NCBI RefSeq assembly: GCF_001039355.2
Contig: NW_019775561.1
Location: 59,450-123,449, forward strand
Source: Lingula anatina
Lineage: Eukaryota; Brachiopoda; Lingulata; Lingulida; Lingulidae
DNA: 64,000 nt
Reading direction: 5' to 3'
Shown here: positions 13,661-25,978 of the stretch, in pieces
How the letters are laid out: each line of letters opens with the position of its first letter
How positions within the stretch are numbered: the first letter of the stretch is position 1
Position numbers and translations under genes: made by a program
The notes under the pieces: model-generated
What the model saw: only the letters and a program-made list of their open reading frames with translations
Told to the model about the DNA's origin: nothing
Database searches by the model: none

Positions 13661-14361
13661 TTTGTTTATAGATACTCTTGATATCTGGTATATGTGGTGC
13701 TGGACATGGACCTCAGCAATGTATTAATATATGCTTATTCAATCATTGTTATTAGTATATGCATCCAACTTGTAGTCAAATCTGACAGTTTGATATACGA
13801 GTATGTACTCACATACAGTCCTATCATCTCAACTACCGATCACGTGATGGAGTAAGAATATGTACCACGCTGATACATTTTTTTGATAGATAAAACTGAA
13901 ACAGTCTTGAGTGCTTAGAACAAACACTTACCTGGTATAAACAGCGCAATTATTTCTGCTATAAATATTTCACTCTATATAATCTACATTTTACACATGT
14001 TATGTCTATATATTTCGTCAAGCTGTTATGTTAATAACGATATTATAAAGAAAATGATTTATCACAGTTAGCTTTTATATACTTATTTAAATATCAGTAC
14101 AGTTCTTGGTCGCTATAAACTGCAAGCGAATAGCTTTACAGTTAAGTGCAAGTGTGTGTGTGTGGGTGTATGTGTGCGTGGGAGTGTGGGTGTGCACATG
14201 TGCGTATAAGGGCGAGCATGCTTTAGTATGTGTGCGCATGTTTTAGCATGTGTGCATATATACATAAGTATTCCTATATGTTGTAATGATATTTGTATGG
14301 AAGAAATAAACTTACAAAAAAAAGGTCAACAGCAATCAACAAGTTCAACAGCTGCCGTTTT
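13661..14361. other. Non-coding, with a GT-rich tract
   Basis: A degenerate (TG)n region spans about 14152-14262. Otherwise there is only AT-rich DNA and no exon. Confidence 0.5.
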
Positions 14362-14452
14362 TTTTTGTGATATAAGGGATAGAAAATTTGCTAAGATCAG
14401 TTCATGCTAAAAATTAGGTCAAAGGTAAATTTCAGAGTCACAGTTAGATTGC
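14362..14452 (+). repeat. Left remnant of an approximately 125-bp tandem repeat array
   Basis: This segment (TATAAGGGATAGAAA ... AGGTCAAAGGTAAATTTCAG ... GTCACAGTTAGATTGC) matches the repeat unit found at 18581-18905. The two parts of the array are now separated by the RTE and CR1/L2 insertions. Confidence 0.7.
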
Positions 14453-17400
14453 TAGTATCATCATCATTCCTATTCGTCCCGTGTGGGACATAAGGCCACA
14501 GTCACTTCTTTCCATTTGGCCCTATCTCTGGCAACGTGCTGGGCCTGTCCCCACGTGAGGTCCCCCTCCCTCAGCTCTGCCATCACTGTTCGGCGTCAGG
14601 TGGTCTTGGGCCTTCCTCTCTTTCTTTTTCCAGGTGGTGTACATCTCAAAGCTACCTTTGGTACTCGGTTGTCGTCCATCCTAAGTACATGGCCGAGCCA
14701 TTGAAATCGCCGACGCTTGATCTGCCGACGCTTGATCATGGTTGGAGATCTTGTCCGGCCAGACTTTGCAGCAAATCCTGTGGAGACACCTGTTATGGAA
14801 GGACTCCACTCTGCTCATGTCAGACTTTGTAACTCTCCAGCATTCATACCCGTGGAGTAGAACAGACGTCACACTGCTGTTGTAAAGATGGACCTTGGTG
14901 TGATAGCTGTACTGAATGAACTCTGGGCCTTGTCAAGTCTTGCCCTGATGTCCTTCTGAGCCCCATTGTCTTTGCTGATTAGGCTGCCCAATCATGTGAA
15001 GTCGTCGACAGACTCAAGTGGTTTCCCACTGACGGTGATAGGTGCTGTCGTACTGTCGTTGATAGACATGACCTGTTGGTGGTGCTGATGGCAAGTCCCG
15101 CTTGTGCAGCAAAACTTCTCAGATGGTCAGTCTTCTCCTGGAGATGGCTGTGTTTGGAGGACAGGAGAGCAAGGTCATCGGCAAAGTCAAGGTCTTCTAG
15201 CTGGGATAGGAGAGTTCACTGGATGCCTCTGGGTTTGTCGGATGTTGTCTTTCTCATGACTCAGTCGATGGTCACAAGGAAGAGAATTGGGGACAAGATA
15301 TAGCCTTGACGTACACCTGAATCCACCGGGAACCACTCCGTCAGGGTATTGTCCAGGATAACACTGCATTGGAAGTGGCTGTAGAACATGCTGATTAGAG
15401 TGATGGTCTTAGTTGGTACACCATATGACAGCAGTATATTACACATTATCTCCCGGTGCACATTGTCAAATGCTTTCTTGAAGTCGACAAAGTTGATGTA
15501 TAGAGGAAAGTTCCCCTCCAGGCACTGCTCAATGATGTTGCACTAGGCGAAGATGTCAATGCATCCCCTGCCCTTCCGGAATCCTGCTTGCTCCTGTCTA
15601 AGTATGGAGTCAATGGCTTGGTCAATTCACTTCAGCAGAACTCGGCAGAAGATCTTGCTGGGGATGGATAGGAGAGTGATCCCATGCCAGTTGCCACACT
15701 CATGGCCTTTTCTTGGGGAGCTTTATAGTGAGACCCTTTGTCCAATCGTCTGGTATCGTGTCCTTCTCCCAGATGGTACTGAAGAGGTCAGTCAGCAAGT
15801 TTGTGGTCATGCCAACATCAGCTTTCAGCATTTCTGCATGAATGTTGTCAATGCCAGATGCTCTGCCGTTCTTCATAGCAATAATAGCACTACTGACTTA
15901 CTCTCCAGTGGGCGGATCTGTTTTGATGTCCAGGATACAATCTGTGGGTGTGGGATTAGCTGGTTCACTGGGGTCAGGGTGGTTAAGGACTTCCTTGAAC
16001 TGCTGCTTGCTCACGCTCTGTGCCTTTCTTGTCTTTCACCGGAGCAGGATAGTTGTTGTGGCTTCCGCTAAGCTGTTTAGTGATCTTGTAGACAGTACCC
16101 ATGTCACCTTGTGTCGCAGCCTGTTCAGCCTCATTAGCTAGCTTTTCCGCAAAGGCTCTCTTGTCACTCCTGGCACTTTTCTTCACATCCTTATCCTTGC
16201 TCTTGTAGGCTGCTCTGACTTGTTCTACGAGCCTTGGTGATTTGGTGTTCAACAGCTTCTCTTTCAGGCTTCTCCTTTCATCAGTAAGCTACCGTGTTTC
16301 TGCTGTTAGCCATTACTTGTCCTACTTCTTCTTGAAGCCAAAGACTGTTTCTGCTGTGATGCAGTAAGTACTCTTGATGGTATCCCACTTCTGGCTAACA
16401 TTGTCTGCTTCAATCATATCTTCTCCTGCTAGAGCGCTGAAACGGTTCTTCAACTCTAGAGCAAATACAGTCTTGGTACGAGGACACTTGAGTTTGGGGA
16501 TGTCCAGTCATTTCCGTTTCCATTGTTGACTCTGTGGGATGACCTTACGAAGTTTCAGCCTGATGAAGGAGGCAACAAGGAAGTAGTCACGGTTGACATC
16601 AGCTCCACAGTAAACTCGAACATCTTTAAGGGACTTTCGCCACTTGCCATTGATGATGATGTGGTCGATCTGGTTTGTTGTGGTCCCATCAGGTGATGCC
16701 CAAGTGAGCTTATGAATGGTCTTGTGCGGGAAAATGGTTCCTCCAATGACCAGTCACCGATGACTAGGAGTAGATCGTGCTGATAGACTCTTGATACTGC
16801 CACTTGTAGCTGCTCATACCAGTCATCCTTCACATCAGCCTCAGCGTCGTTTGTTGGTGCGTAGCACTGAATGATAGTGAGCTTGCAGTACTTATGAGTC
16901 AAAATGAGCTCTAACAATCTGCTCGCTGATAGGTTCCCACTCCATGAGAGTTCTGGCCTTCTCTCTTGAAAGAATGATGGCTACCCCATGACTGTGTGTG
17001 CTCTCGTGTCCAGAGCACAGGATAAGGGAGCCGTCATTTGTCGTGAGATGTCCTGATTCTACCCAACGAGATTCGCTGATACCCAGGATGTCAAGTCGGT
17101 ATCTCTTCATCTCGCTGATGACTTGAGCTGTTTTGGAGGTCTCAAACATGGTGCGGACATTCCATGCCCCAACACGAAAGATGGATTTGGGCCCCAGTGG
17201 ATCCAACTTCGTATTTCTGACTTCCGGAGGTGGGCTTTCATCAAAAGTAATCATAGTGTCATGGTCTTGACTCAAATACACTGGGATCCTAGTTGAATGA
17301 AAGTTTCTGTGGTTTCTGTAACAATTATTTGAACTGGGAGGGTTGTTGCACCCCGCGGTAGGTTTTGTATCAGGGTTGTCCATCCCTTAGCCAGGGCCTC

Positions 17401-17507
17401 GTTAGCCTAGTCCCGCTAGGACCTAGTTTCCAGGGTTTACCGCGTGGAGGAGAGGTTGACTTGAGTGATCTACGGGTCTCCGGCAAACTACTTAATTTCA
17501 TTTTACG
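14453..17507 (-). mobile_element. RTE-type LINE (endonuclease plus reverse transcriptase), near full length, dead
   Basis: Read on the minus strand, the 5' end carries the endonuclease start GAWNVRTMFETSKTAQVIS, then LGISESRWVESG, CYAPTNDAEAD and a GDW motif. The middle encodes a charged connector. Next comes reverse transcriptase with SGVRQGYILSPILFLVTID and a catalytic FADD box (15174-15185). The C-terminus reads RRRFQWLGHVLRMDDNRVPK and GKRKRGRPKTT, typical of RTE/SR2-like elements. The 3' end is a short ATGATGATGAT tail (about 14453-14463), as RTE elements have. Target-site duplications of 16 bp (15/16 identical) flank it: GTCACAGTTAGATTGC at 14437-14452 and GTCACACTTAGATTGC at 17508-17523. 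Numerous stops and frameshifts make it non-functional. Plus-strand frames across this span are shadows. Confidence 0.92.
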
Positions 17508-17523
17508 GTCACACTTAGATTGC

Positions 17524-17543
17524 CTCTATATTATAATAATAAT

Positions 17544-17580
<37 letters not shown>

Positions 17581-18268
17581 CACTTCTTCAAAACCGCGCT
17601 ACACATGCGTCTCAGCGCTGTTTACATAAAAAATAAAAACTCCACAGATAGATTAAAGCCAGTGCAGACTAAAACAGAAAATTTAAACATTTTAAAAACT
17701 AAAAAGATGCTATAAATTAAAGTATTCTTTAAATAAAAAAGTTTTTAAATTCTTCTTAAAACAGTAATATGAGTCATCCAGAGACACATTAGATCTTGTG
17801 ATAAAATTAGACCATAAAATCGATGCACAAATCTCAAACTTCTGTGTCCATATGTTTAAAGAGTCTTTTTGGTGTCTTTTCGCTTAGGTTGAAGTTGTCC
17901 ACTAGATCGAAGTGATCTGATAGGAGTTAAAAGTTCTATGGTAGAGTTTAAGTAAAATGGACAGTCGCCCTTTAAAATCTTAAAAGTCAAAAGTAATATT
18001 TTAAAAACTATTCGTTGAGACACGGGTAGCCAGTGGAGGTTTCGCAGAATTGGTGTGACGTGGTCGGACTTCTAAGCTTTACAGAGGAGACGAGCAGCAG
18101 AGTTCTGAATTGATTGTAGCTTTTCCATTTGATAGTTAGGTATTCCAAACAATAGGCTGTTGCAATAATCCAGTCTAGAGGTTACAAATGCATGGATGAG
18201 TAATTCAGTTTGCTTGGTGTTAATAAGGTGAAAGATCTTGGATATCCGTTAGAGACTAAAATATGCTG

Positions 18269-18302
<34 letters not shown>

Positions 18303-18580
18303 GTTAATGTGTGATGTCATTTCACATTTGTTATTAAAAATAACACCCAAATTCCTTACTTCTGTTGTTGGTTTTATAAAAGAATCCCCAACTCTAATAC
18401 TATCAAGTGCAGTATTGTCTTTGGAAAACTTAGAGTTGAAATGGACTAATTCAGTTTTTTCAGCATTAAAAACTAAGTAGTTGGACTTGAGCCAAGATCT
18501 AAGTTCATTCACACAAGCCTCAATAGTGGCTTTTTCATCACAAGGATTTTCACATATAACATATATCTGGGAATCATCAA
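17524..18580 (-). mobile_element. CR1/L2-type LINE, 3' part only
   Basis: The minus strand reads the second half of a LINE reverse transcriptase. It starts at the catalytic box (HIDDSQIYV, for the usual YADDTQLY), then WLKSNYLVFNAEKTELVHF, VRNLGVIFNNKCEMTSHIN, then after a poly-A interruption LLIHAFVTSRLDYCNSLLFG, LQSIQNSAARLL and PILRNLHWLPVSQRIVFKIL. This order is diagnostic of the CR1/L2/Rex1 group. A long A-run (18270-18298 on plus as T) interrupts the reading frame. The 3' end runs into a (TAA)n tract at about 17527-17578, and the 5' end is truncated at about 18580. One internal stop is visible near the AARLLCKA segment. Confidence 0.88.
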
Positions 18581-18905
18581 TATGACTTCCTAAACAAGTT
18601 TAATAGTAACTATGGGTGTATCTCTGCCAGTTTTTGGAGATACAAGGGATGAAAAAGTTGCAAAGTTCAGTTCACAGTAAAAAGTAGGTCAAATGTCAAT
18701 TTCAAGGTCACAGATGGCCAGCATATTACTTCCTAAGTTCAATAGTAAGTTTTGGCGTATCTCTGCCAGTTTTGGAGATATAAAGATACAAAGTGCGGTT
18801 CAAAGGTCGATTATAAAGTCACGGTCAGATTACCAATATATGACTTCCTATTCAAATTTACAAGTAATTATGGGTGTATCTTTGCCAGTTTTGAAAGTAT
18901 AAGCA
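18581..18905 (+). repeat. Tandem repeat array, about 2.5 units of about 125 bp
   Basis: Units begin near 18585, 18725 and 18845. Each contains TGACTTCCTA, a CTCTGCCAGTTTTGGAGATA-like block and AGGTCA half-repeats. The junction with the LINE at about 18580 resumes the unit (ATATGACTTCC) that is interrupted on the far side of the insertion, showing that the array came first. Confidence 0.75.
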
Positions 18906-19670
18906 CTGACAATTTTGGAGTTACAATAATGTGCCATAAATTTCCTACAGAAGAAATTAACTGAAATAACGAAAAGGTAATTTTGGTTGAAGTCCTTGAA
19001 ATGGGAGGTGCTCAGAAGTGAGAGATGTTCAGATTTCATGAAATAATGTCATTTTTGACCAGTAGTTGTCTGCCTCGCCAAGCCTTATGTTATATTTTCC
19101 AGAGGTTCACAATTTATTAAATATTACCGTATTGCACATTTTGCTTTCACCACAACAATGTACTTTTTGATACAGCATAACTCGTAAACCGTATGGAGAT
19201 AGAAAAAAACGGAGACCACTTTCAATGTTGGGTTTGACATGCTATACAGAATGCAAAAAAGAATAGGTCTCTAGCATTAACGGTTCCCGAATTAGAGATA
19301 TAGTTTTCAGTTTCGGTATCTTATCGCCGCTACTCCCGTGAAAATGCACCAATTAACCTCAAACTCACGGAGGTGAAAGATGACCTGAAAGATAACACCT
19401 GCCAATAACATTAGATGTTATTTTCTGAATATTAGCGCAAATAATTTTTTCGTAAAAATTTTTTTGAAAATTGTGTCCTGTTTGACCTTGAAACAAAGGT
19501 CAAAGGTCAAATCCAAGGGCATTTGAAATCTCCACATATGACTTTCAGTCAGACGTCTGTATGAATTTTCCCATAATTCCTTAAATATAAAAAATTAATT
19601 ATTGAAAACGTTACACCTTGTTTATCAATACTCTAACTAATTTTATCAAAATAATAAAAAATGTGTTTTA
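18906..19670. other. No gene seen; one AGGTCA direct repeat (DR1)
   Basis: Non-coding DNA. At 19497-19509 there is a perfect AGGTCA-A-AGGTCA, the DR1 layout bound by RXR/HNF4-type nuclear receptors. AGGTCA-like words are common in the neighbouring tandem repeat, so a regulatory role is not implied. Confidence 0.5.
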
Positions 19671-21914
19671 CGGCCATTCCACGAAAAGGGGTACAATTCC
19701 AAAACAAGAAATGCAGTGATATGAACTTTGCAAAACTGGAAAACTTTTTATATTATTTTGATGAACAGGTATTCAGAGAGTAGTAGAAGAATTCTAACCC
19801 ACACCATTACTGTATTTAAAGAAATATGCACGTGTAAACATGGTACAGTATTTTTTTCGTTACGGAGGTTAGGTAACATCTAAATTAGGTTATATTTCAA
19901 TCATGCCAAAGGTCACAGGCTCCATATTTGATTCGATTATTAAGATTTTGTATTCAAAATTTTATTGCCCATTTAAGATTTCTCTTCAATTATAGAAAAT
20001 GCGGTGCAAACACATTGGTAATAAGTGGCTCGTTTTCTATAAATACAAAGCCTGAGATATTGCAATTTAAATATTTTATTAATCATTGGGGACAGACTTG
20101 CTTTTTTATCATACTATTTGTTTATGAACAAAGTGCTATCAATCTATTATGATATGAGCATTGATCAATGAGCACACACATATCCAATGTTCAAATGAAA
20201 AATGAGTAATTTCGTAACGGAGGTTAGGTCATTAAAAGCGATCATATTTGTTTTGATATTTCTTGGCTTAAAGTAGACTTTAGAGGCTGAATTCAGAATT
20301 TGTAGTATTACAGATACGACAAACGTTACATAATAACATAGAAAAATTGATAAAACACGTTTATTCAAACCAATAAATGGCAAATTGTTACAACGGGTTG
20401 TTTTGCTTTCTTTCAAGGACTACATAAATACATTTACCGCTACTGGATACATTTCACCGCTGATATGTTGATCGATGTATCTGTAGAATTCACATTCCAT
20501 ATTTTACCAGATTAAGAGTTTAATTTATAATCTTAGTAACAGAGGTTAGGTAAAACTCTATAGTCTAAATTATGTCATGCATTTAAACCGTTCAAAATCT
20601 TTCACAAGAAAAGCTTCGCGGTCATTAGATTTTTTTTCTTTCTCTGTAGTGTTTTTGTAGCTCTGTATTTGTAAGTGGCATATTGGTGTCTGTATAACAA
20701 AACATTAAACCTACATGTACATGATCGCAGCTATAGGCAATAAAAAACAACACAATACCCGAGAAAGTTAATGTATACAATCAAGTAGGCCGACAATAGA
20801 CACGTGTTTGCGGATAATTGTCCATTTAAAGTTACTGGACTCAAAAAGGCATCGTCAAGTGACAAATGGAAATCAATTTGAAAAAACAAATCACGATTTA
20901 CCCTCGATTTTATAGCAAACTCGAGTAAAAACTTAAGTGGTTAGCTTATCTTGATAGAATTATCAGCTATATATGTATTTTTTATATCTATATTAATACG
21001 GGGTAATGTCTTTAACAGCAAACCGTATGAATGCATACTACATCAGAACATAGAAGTAGAACTACTTCTATGATCAGAACTAACTCACAAAACCACAGAA
21101 ATAACGTTTTAAAGTATTAACAGTCATTTTTATAACAATTAACTTATTTCGTAACGGAGGTTAGCATAACGGATGTAAGGTGACACGCACTCTTTTTCAG
21201 TTTTTATCCTCGGGATAACTTTGCATAACTATTGAATGATTTTTTTAGGAAGAAGTTGGTCCTTTCTTAACAAAAATGATGTTTTTAACTTTCTAAAGCA
21301 ACATTTTCTTCAAATTTGGTCCGTTACTGAGGTTAGGCTCTTAAATGCGACACCCCGACTTTTGTGAGTTAACGTTCTCTATGACGGAACGCATCATTCA
21401 AAATTAACAAATAGCACTGTTTTATTAAACTTCATATATTAAGAGTTTGAAAAATGCACAGGAAGGCCATTTGAGAGCATTTTCTTTTATTATTACACTG
21501 ACTTAAAAAAGCGTTACGGAGGTTAGGGGTTACTTAGCAACATTGATTAAACTATGACAGTGACGTAACTAACCAACAAATTCGACAGAGAACACCGTGT
21601 ATGATAAAAAGAAACATGAATTCAAATTAGTTGCGGACTAAAAACACTAAAATATGGGAAAATATAAACTTTTTCTTGTGGCAAATAAGCTATAATACCG
21701 AAGCGACACGTCGAAATCGTGCTTTTTGCGGCATATAGACCGCCGGGGTTCCCGTCAAAGCAAGTGGTACTATATTAATTGTTGTTTTTTAAGTAGAACA
21801 CATCGGTTCCTGCTAAAAAAGGCTAAAAAAAGCTAAATTGCAGATGCTTTTACTACCGAAAATAAGCTGCGACAGGTATTATTCAGAATTGTACCCTTTT
21901 TCGTGGAATGGCTG
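19671..21914. mobile_element. Non-coding 2.2-kb element with inverted ends and six internal iterons
   Basis: The left end CGGCCATTCCACGAAAAG matches the reverse complement of the right end (21886-21914) over about 28 bp with three or four differences. A short direct repeat (TTTA, possibly longer) abuts both ends. Inside, the motif CGTWACGGAGGTTAGG recurs in one orientation at about 19858, 20213, 20536, 21151, 21322 and 21512. I see no transposase or other coding sequence. It is a non-autonomous DNA transposon or an inverted-repeat-bounded satellite-like element; the superfamily is unknown. Confidence 0.7.
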
Positions 21915-21985
21915 TTTAATGTAAGTGACAGTTGTTTTGTGTCTTAAGTGAACTGCAGAAATACATTCCAATAAACTTCCTTGTG

Positions 21986-22056
<71 letters not shown>
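21986..22056. repeat. (TA)n microsatellite
   Basis: About 70 bp of uninterrupted TA dinucleotides. Confidence 0.98.
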
Positions 22057-22058
<2 letters not shown>

Positions 22059-22475
22059 AAATAACTAATTATATAAATCTACACCTTGGGAATTTTAACG
22101 TAAAGGCCATACATATATACCCTACATATATTTAGCCATCAAACATCCAGGCTTTTAGGGTGTACCATGCTTAGGTGCAAAACATGCTTAGGTGCTAAAT
22201 GCGTTGAAAACTCAGGCACTTGGATGATTTTACAGTGTACGTTATAATTGTGTACCTCTGTTTTGTACCAAAAATAAAAACATTTTCATGTCTCTCCATG
22301 CAAGAATGTCGCCTAACAACTGGGGTTGATACAATGTTGTTATCTGACGTTGAGTCAACTTTCAAATCCAATGTTTATCCAACGTATTATCAACGTTATG
22401 GTTCAACGTTGTTTCAACGTTAAAACAACATAATTTGCCCGCTGGGCTCGTTTTCTAAACTGCTAAACCAGGCTG

Positions 22476-23086
22476 GAGTCCGTTTCACCCTTGCTGTCGT
22501 TAGTTAGCGATCGGTTGTTATTGTATCGTTGTTACCATGGAAATTTAACGACTGGTCAGACCACTCGCAAACTGTAGAGTTTCATCGTACGCATGCTTAT
22601 TAATGAAATAGAAAGGTTGCTTAGTTACTGTTTCATGTATGCTGCTGTCTTTGTATGCAATATGGTGGCCGTCTGTGCCGCCAGACGGTAACATAGACTA
22701 CAACGTTTTTATCAGATGCAGAATCTATTAAAATTTATGAAGAATGATGCAATTTACGAAAGCTCGGCCTAACTGTGACAAAAAGAGCAGCGAAAAAGTT
22801 GCTATAGACCCTTTACGACGACCTCAAAACAGACGTTCTTATTTCCAGTCGCCAAAAATTGGAGAGTTAGGACGTTCATGGCATATATTTTCACGCGAGA
22901 GTTTCACATCCGGAAGACTGTTTCCAGAGTAAGGTGAGAGAACTAGCTACCGAACGTTAGGACTGATGATCGTAGCAGTTGGTTAACGACAGCTTCATGA
23001 AACATCACTCGAAAATCGTTAAGTTTTCTCATTAGCAAGTTACGTCTAAGTTATTCTCACTAACCATAGCTTCGTGAAACGGGTCC
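22476..23086. mobile_element. PIF/Harbinger-derived transposon, copy 2 (inverted relative to copy 1)
   Basis: The ends read GAGTCCGTTTCAC and GTGAAACGGGTCC and are again flanked by CTG direct repeats (22473-22475 and 23087-23089). The interior is the reverse complement of the 10140-10818 copy, sharing ATTTAACGACTGGTCAGAC, GCCAGACGGTAAC and TTTACGACGACCTCAAA. Fossil coding is more degraded than in copy 1, though the AIYE... and SFTTTSKQTFL pieces can be read across frames. Confidence 0.8.
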
Positions 23087-24389
23087 CTGGTGTTCGCTAG
23101 GAGTCTTTAAAAAGTGTCATAGTGGCAATTTGCCCATTTTGCCCCTCTGAACTGAATGGGTGGACATAAATTGTTTAGTTGCAACAGGACAGTGACCGGT
23201 GTATCTTGGTTGTAAGATTTTGATAAATTGGAAATCGCCTCTGTGTCCGTAGGTACATCGGCCTGGGCCTAACTGTTCAAAAAGGTGCGGAACAATCCGT
23301 GTGAAACATTAATCTGCCTGGCAATCTCTGCCTGCTTCGCACCATTCTGCCACATATCAAGGATGTTAGGTCATTAAGTCTCTGAGCCAAAATGAAAAAG
23401 GACCTTTTTTAAGGATTTGGCTGCACCCCCCGTCAGGCATAGTTTTTAACATTGATTCTTGTAGTTTAGAACCTGTATTTTTCATTTCTGCTTGTTTACG
23501 GCTTGAAAAGGTGTCTGTTTGTGCCGGAAACAAGCAAAATCCAAGGTGACCTCCAATAATATCATATGTCATGATTTTAAAGTTACTTTACGACTAAATA
23601 TTATCAAAATATACACTGATCGCAAGTACTTAGGCGTTCTTCATTATTTTAGGTATTTTACATTTTTTCAAGATGGCAACCAAAACCAAGATGGCGGCCA
23701 TTTTTCTTATTTTTTTATGAAAAAAAAACAATTTCTTAAACTTGATATTTTTATTAATCAAAAATAAGGAATATTATACGTTTTGATGGATTTGAATAAC
23801 TTTACCATTTATTTTATCTTAAAATTGTATATTTGAACACAGATGGCTCTAATCCAAGATGGCAACCACATTAAATGGGCTTTTTCTTTTGATATGTCAA
23901 CAAGCCTTTCTTACTATTAAACATCACAGATTACTTAATGACGGATATATTGCACAAGTTTTGTGATGGTTTGAAAACGCAAAATGGCAGGCAATTTCTG
24001 GATTGTAAACAGTATTTTCATTTACATGTTGAAAAACATCAAATTGAATGATAAGCAAATTAAAACATATATTTAAAAAAATTATCTATATTGCAATGTC
24101 ATTTTGCTACTTAGACACTTAATTTTTGCAAAATGGTTGTTTTAACTTCATTTATCATGATTCCAAGATAGCCATCGATAAAAATTGAACTGCAGGCTAT
24201 CTTGGTGGACAAAGTCACATGTTGTAAGCCTTACTAAAATGCAAATATATGACTGAATAATTTTAATTGTTTTGGGACTTTGTTCGGGGTTAAAAAATCC
24301 AAAATCTTCCAAAACCGTCCATGATTTGTACGATGGTAACACGTGAAATTTATCAGAAACATATATATATGCAGCAGAAACATATATCC
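23087..24389. other. No gene seen
   Basis: AT-rich DNA with several scattered AAGATGGC words (23671, 23687, 23858), probably an old repeat. No exon was recognised. Confidence 0.4.
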
Positions 24390-24620
24390 ATGGAGCAGAA
24401 ATTTGTCGATGTTCCTGATGACATCGGCATAAAAAGATTTAAAAACAATAAGTACTGGAAGGAAGGAAATGACTTATGAAAAGCCTTAGAGCTTAACACA
24501 TTTCCAGAATGGTTATATGCTCAAAAATCCAAACTACGTTTAGTGAACCATTCTGTACGTGTGTCACGTGAAAACTTATTTAGGCAAAGTGTCAAAGGGA
24601 GCTTTGAAGGGATAGAGTAG
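24390..24620 (+). pseudogene. Coding-like fragment of unknown origin with one in-frame stop
   Basis: From an ATG at 24390 a 76-codon frame runs to TAG, interrupted once by TGA after codon 29. Its composition is protein-like: KRFKNNKYWKEGNDL, then after the stop KALELNTFPEWLYAQKSKLR and NHSVRVSRENLF. I do not recognise the family. It could be a decayed transposon ORF or a host gene fragment. It may equally be a chance open frame, since no splice sites support it. Confidence 0.3.
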
Positions 24621-25552
24621 GCCTAGTCACCATATTTTCGTATGTCTCTGCACATGTAACCAATTTTAGAAATATATATATTAGTATTGGGCATTGCAAT
24701 GAACATTTAATTACATTGTGATATAGTAATATTTTAAAGGCAAGTTTGTATCAGATGTTGCTGTCCGCAGTCCATAAACACACACTACATGTACCTGTTC
24801 ATGATGGCCCCTTTTATAAGAGTAGCAAAAGCAGCCACGTGCTAGTTGCCATTATACATTTAGAGGAACATATACATAAAATACGCTCTCCATCGGTTTG
24901 GCTTAATAATGTCAAACTTGAAATACTGTTGGGCGTTCACCTTACTGTTTTGCCTAACATCGAAGAATTGACTGAAGGCACTGCATCATACCTCTACTAT
25001 CTGTACTTTTTGGTTTCCCGGCCTAGAAGCAACAATCACAGACCTTGGAGTTGTTAATGTCTTTCAAATTTAGTGAAATGCCCGCACACTTATTCCTTCA
25101 AACGTTCAACTCTATTCACTTAAATATCCATTATCCTGCGAGGATATAATAATAGATCTGTTTTTTTCAAATTTGTGTGATATCATAAAGCTGAATGTTG
25201 TTGTGACGGGTTGGTCAAACGAGACTAGAATTAGAATGCCGAATCGAGTAATAATAATAATAAAAATAATAATAATAATTATTATTATTATAAATCAATA
25301 CTTCCATGGTGTCACATGAATATATTATTTTCACCATCTGCACTTCTTAAAAACAGAAAAATAATCAAAAAGTTAATAAAAAACACATATGAAAATAAGA
25401 TGACAATACCAAAATCAGATTAACAGTTGTTCTAATTAATCACTTATAACAATACCTACATTCTTCTTATAAACAAAAATTATGCAACATACGCTGAGGA
25501 TCACGTTTAAGTAGTCACCAATCACAAAAAGATGCTAGGAATCGCGAAGCTG

Positions 25553-25726
25553 CCCGCACGAAAATGCAGTAGTATCGAAGTAACAAAGAAGCATTAACGC
25601 AGCATGATAGAAGCGTGTTTCAAATATGTTGATATTAGCTCCCCAATCGAAGCAGATTTGAGGCATGTTTGCAGTATAATTGCAGTAGTCTACTGTGCTG
25701 GAGTATCTACTGCGTTTTCTTGCGGG
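25553..25726. mobile_element. MITE family B (CCCGCAC ends), deleted copy
   Basis: It begins CCCGCACGAAAATGCAGTAG and ends TTTTCTTGCGGG. It matches the longer copy at 36260-36540 through shared blocks such as GATAGAAGC.TGTTTCAAATA, TCGAAGCAGATTTGA and TTGCAGTAGTCTACTG. About 110 bp of the middle is missing here. It does not encode protein; the frame over it is incidental. Confidence 0.8.
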
Positions 25727-25978
25727 TGGTCAACCGCGTCATTTCTTCTTCTTTTGAATGACATTGCTGGGCATTTGGAAAGGGAAACATTGTTAATTCA
25801 AATTACAGTATTTAAAAAAAGGTAAATAAACCGACCATATATTTTTCATGGGCCCATAGTGCATAATAGTGCATAATTATACAAATATAGTAGTATAAGA
25901 TACTTTTAGTAATTGTTTTCCCAACTTTATATCTATCATAAAAATTTAGTTGATAGCAATTTACCAAAATTTTTCCAG

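Noticed and set aside
15076-16252. Several plus-strand open frames of 75-172 codons
   Set aside because: They are antisense shadows of the minus-strand RTE reverse transcriptase.
19497-19509. Nuclear receptor DR1 site as a functional enhancer
   Set aside because: AGGTCA words recur in the adjacent tandem repeat and no gene is near; listed only as a motif.
24746-25057. 103-codon plus-strand frame with protein-like composition
   Set aside because: It begins at a non-ATG codon, has no clear splice sites and no recognisable motif. It could be coding, but I cannot support it.
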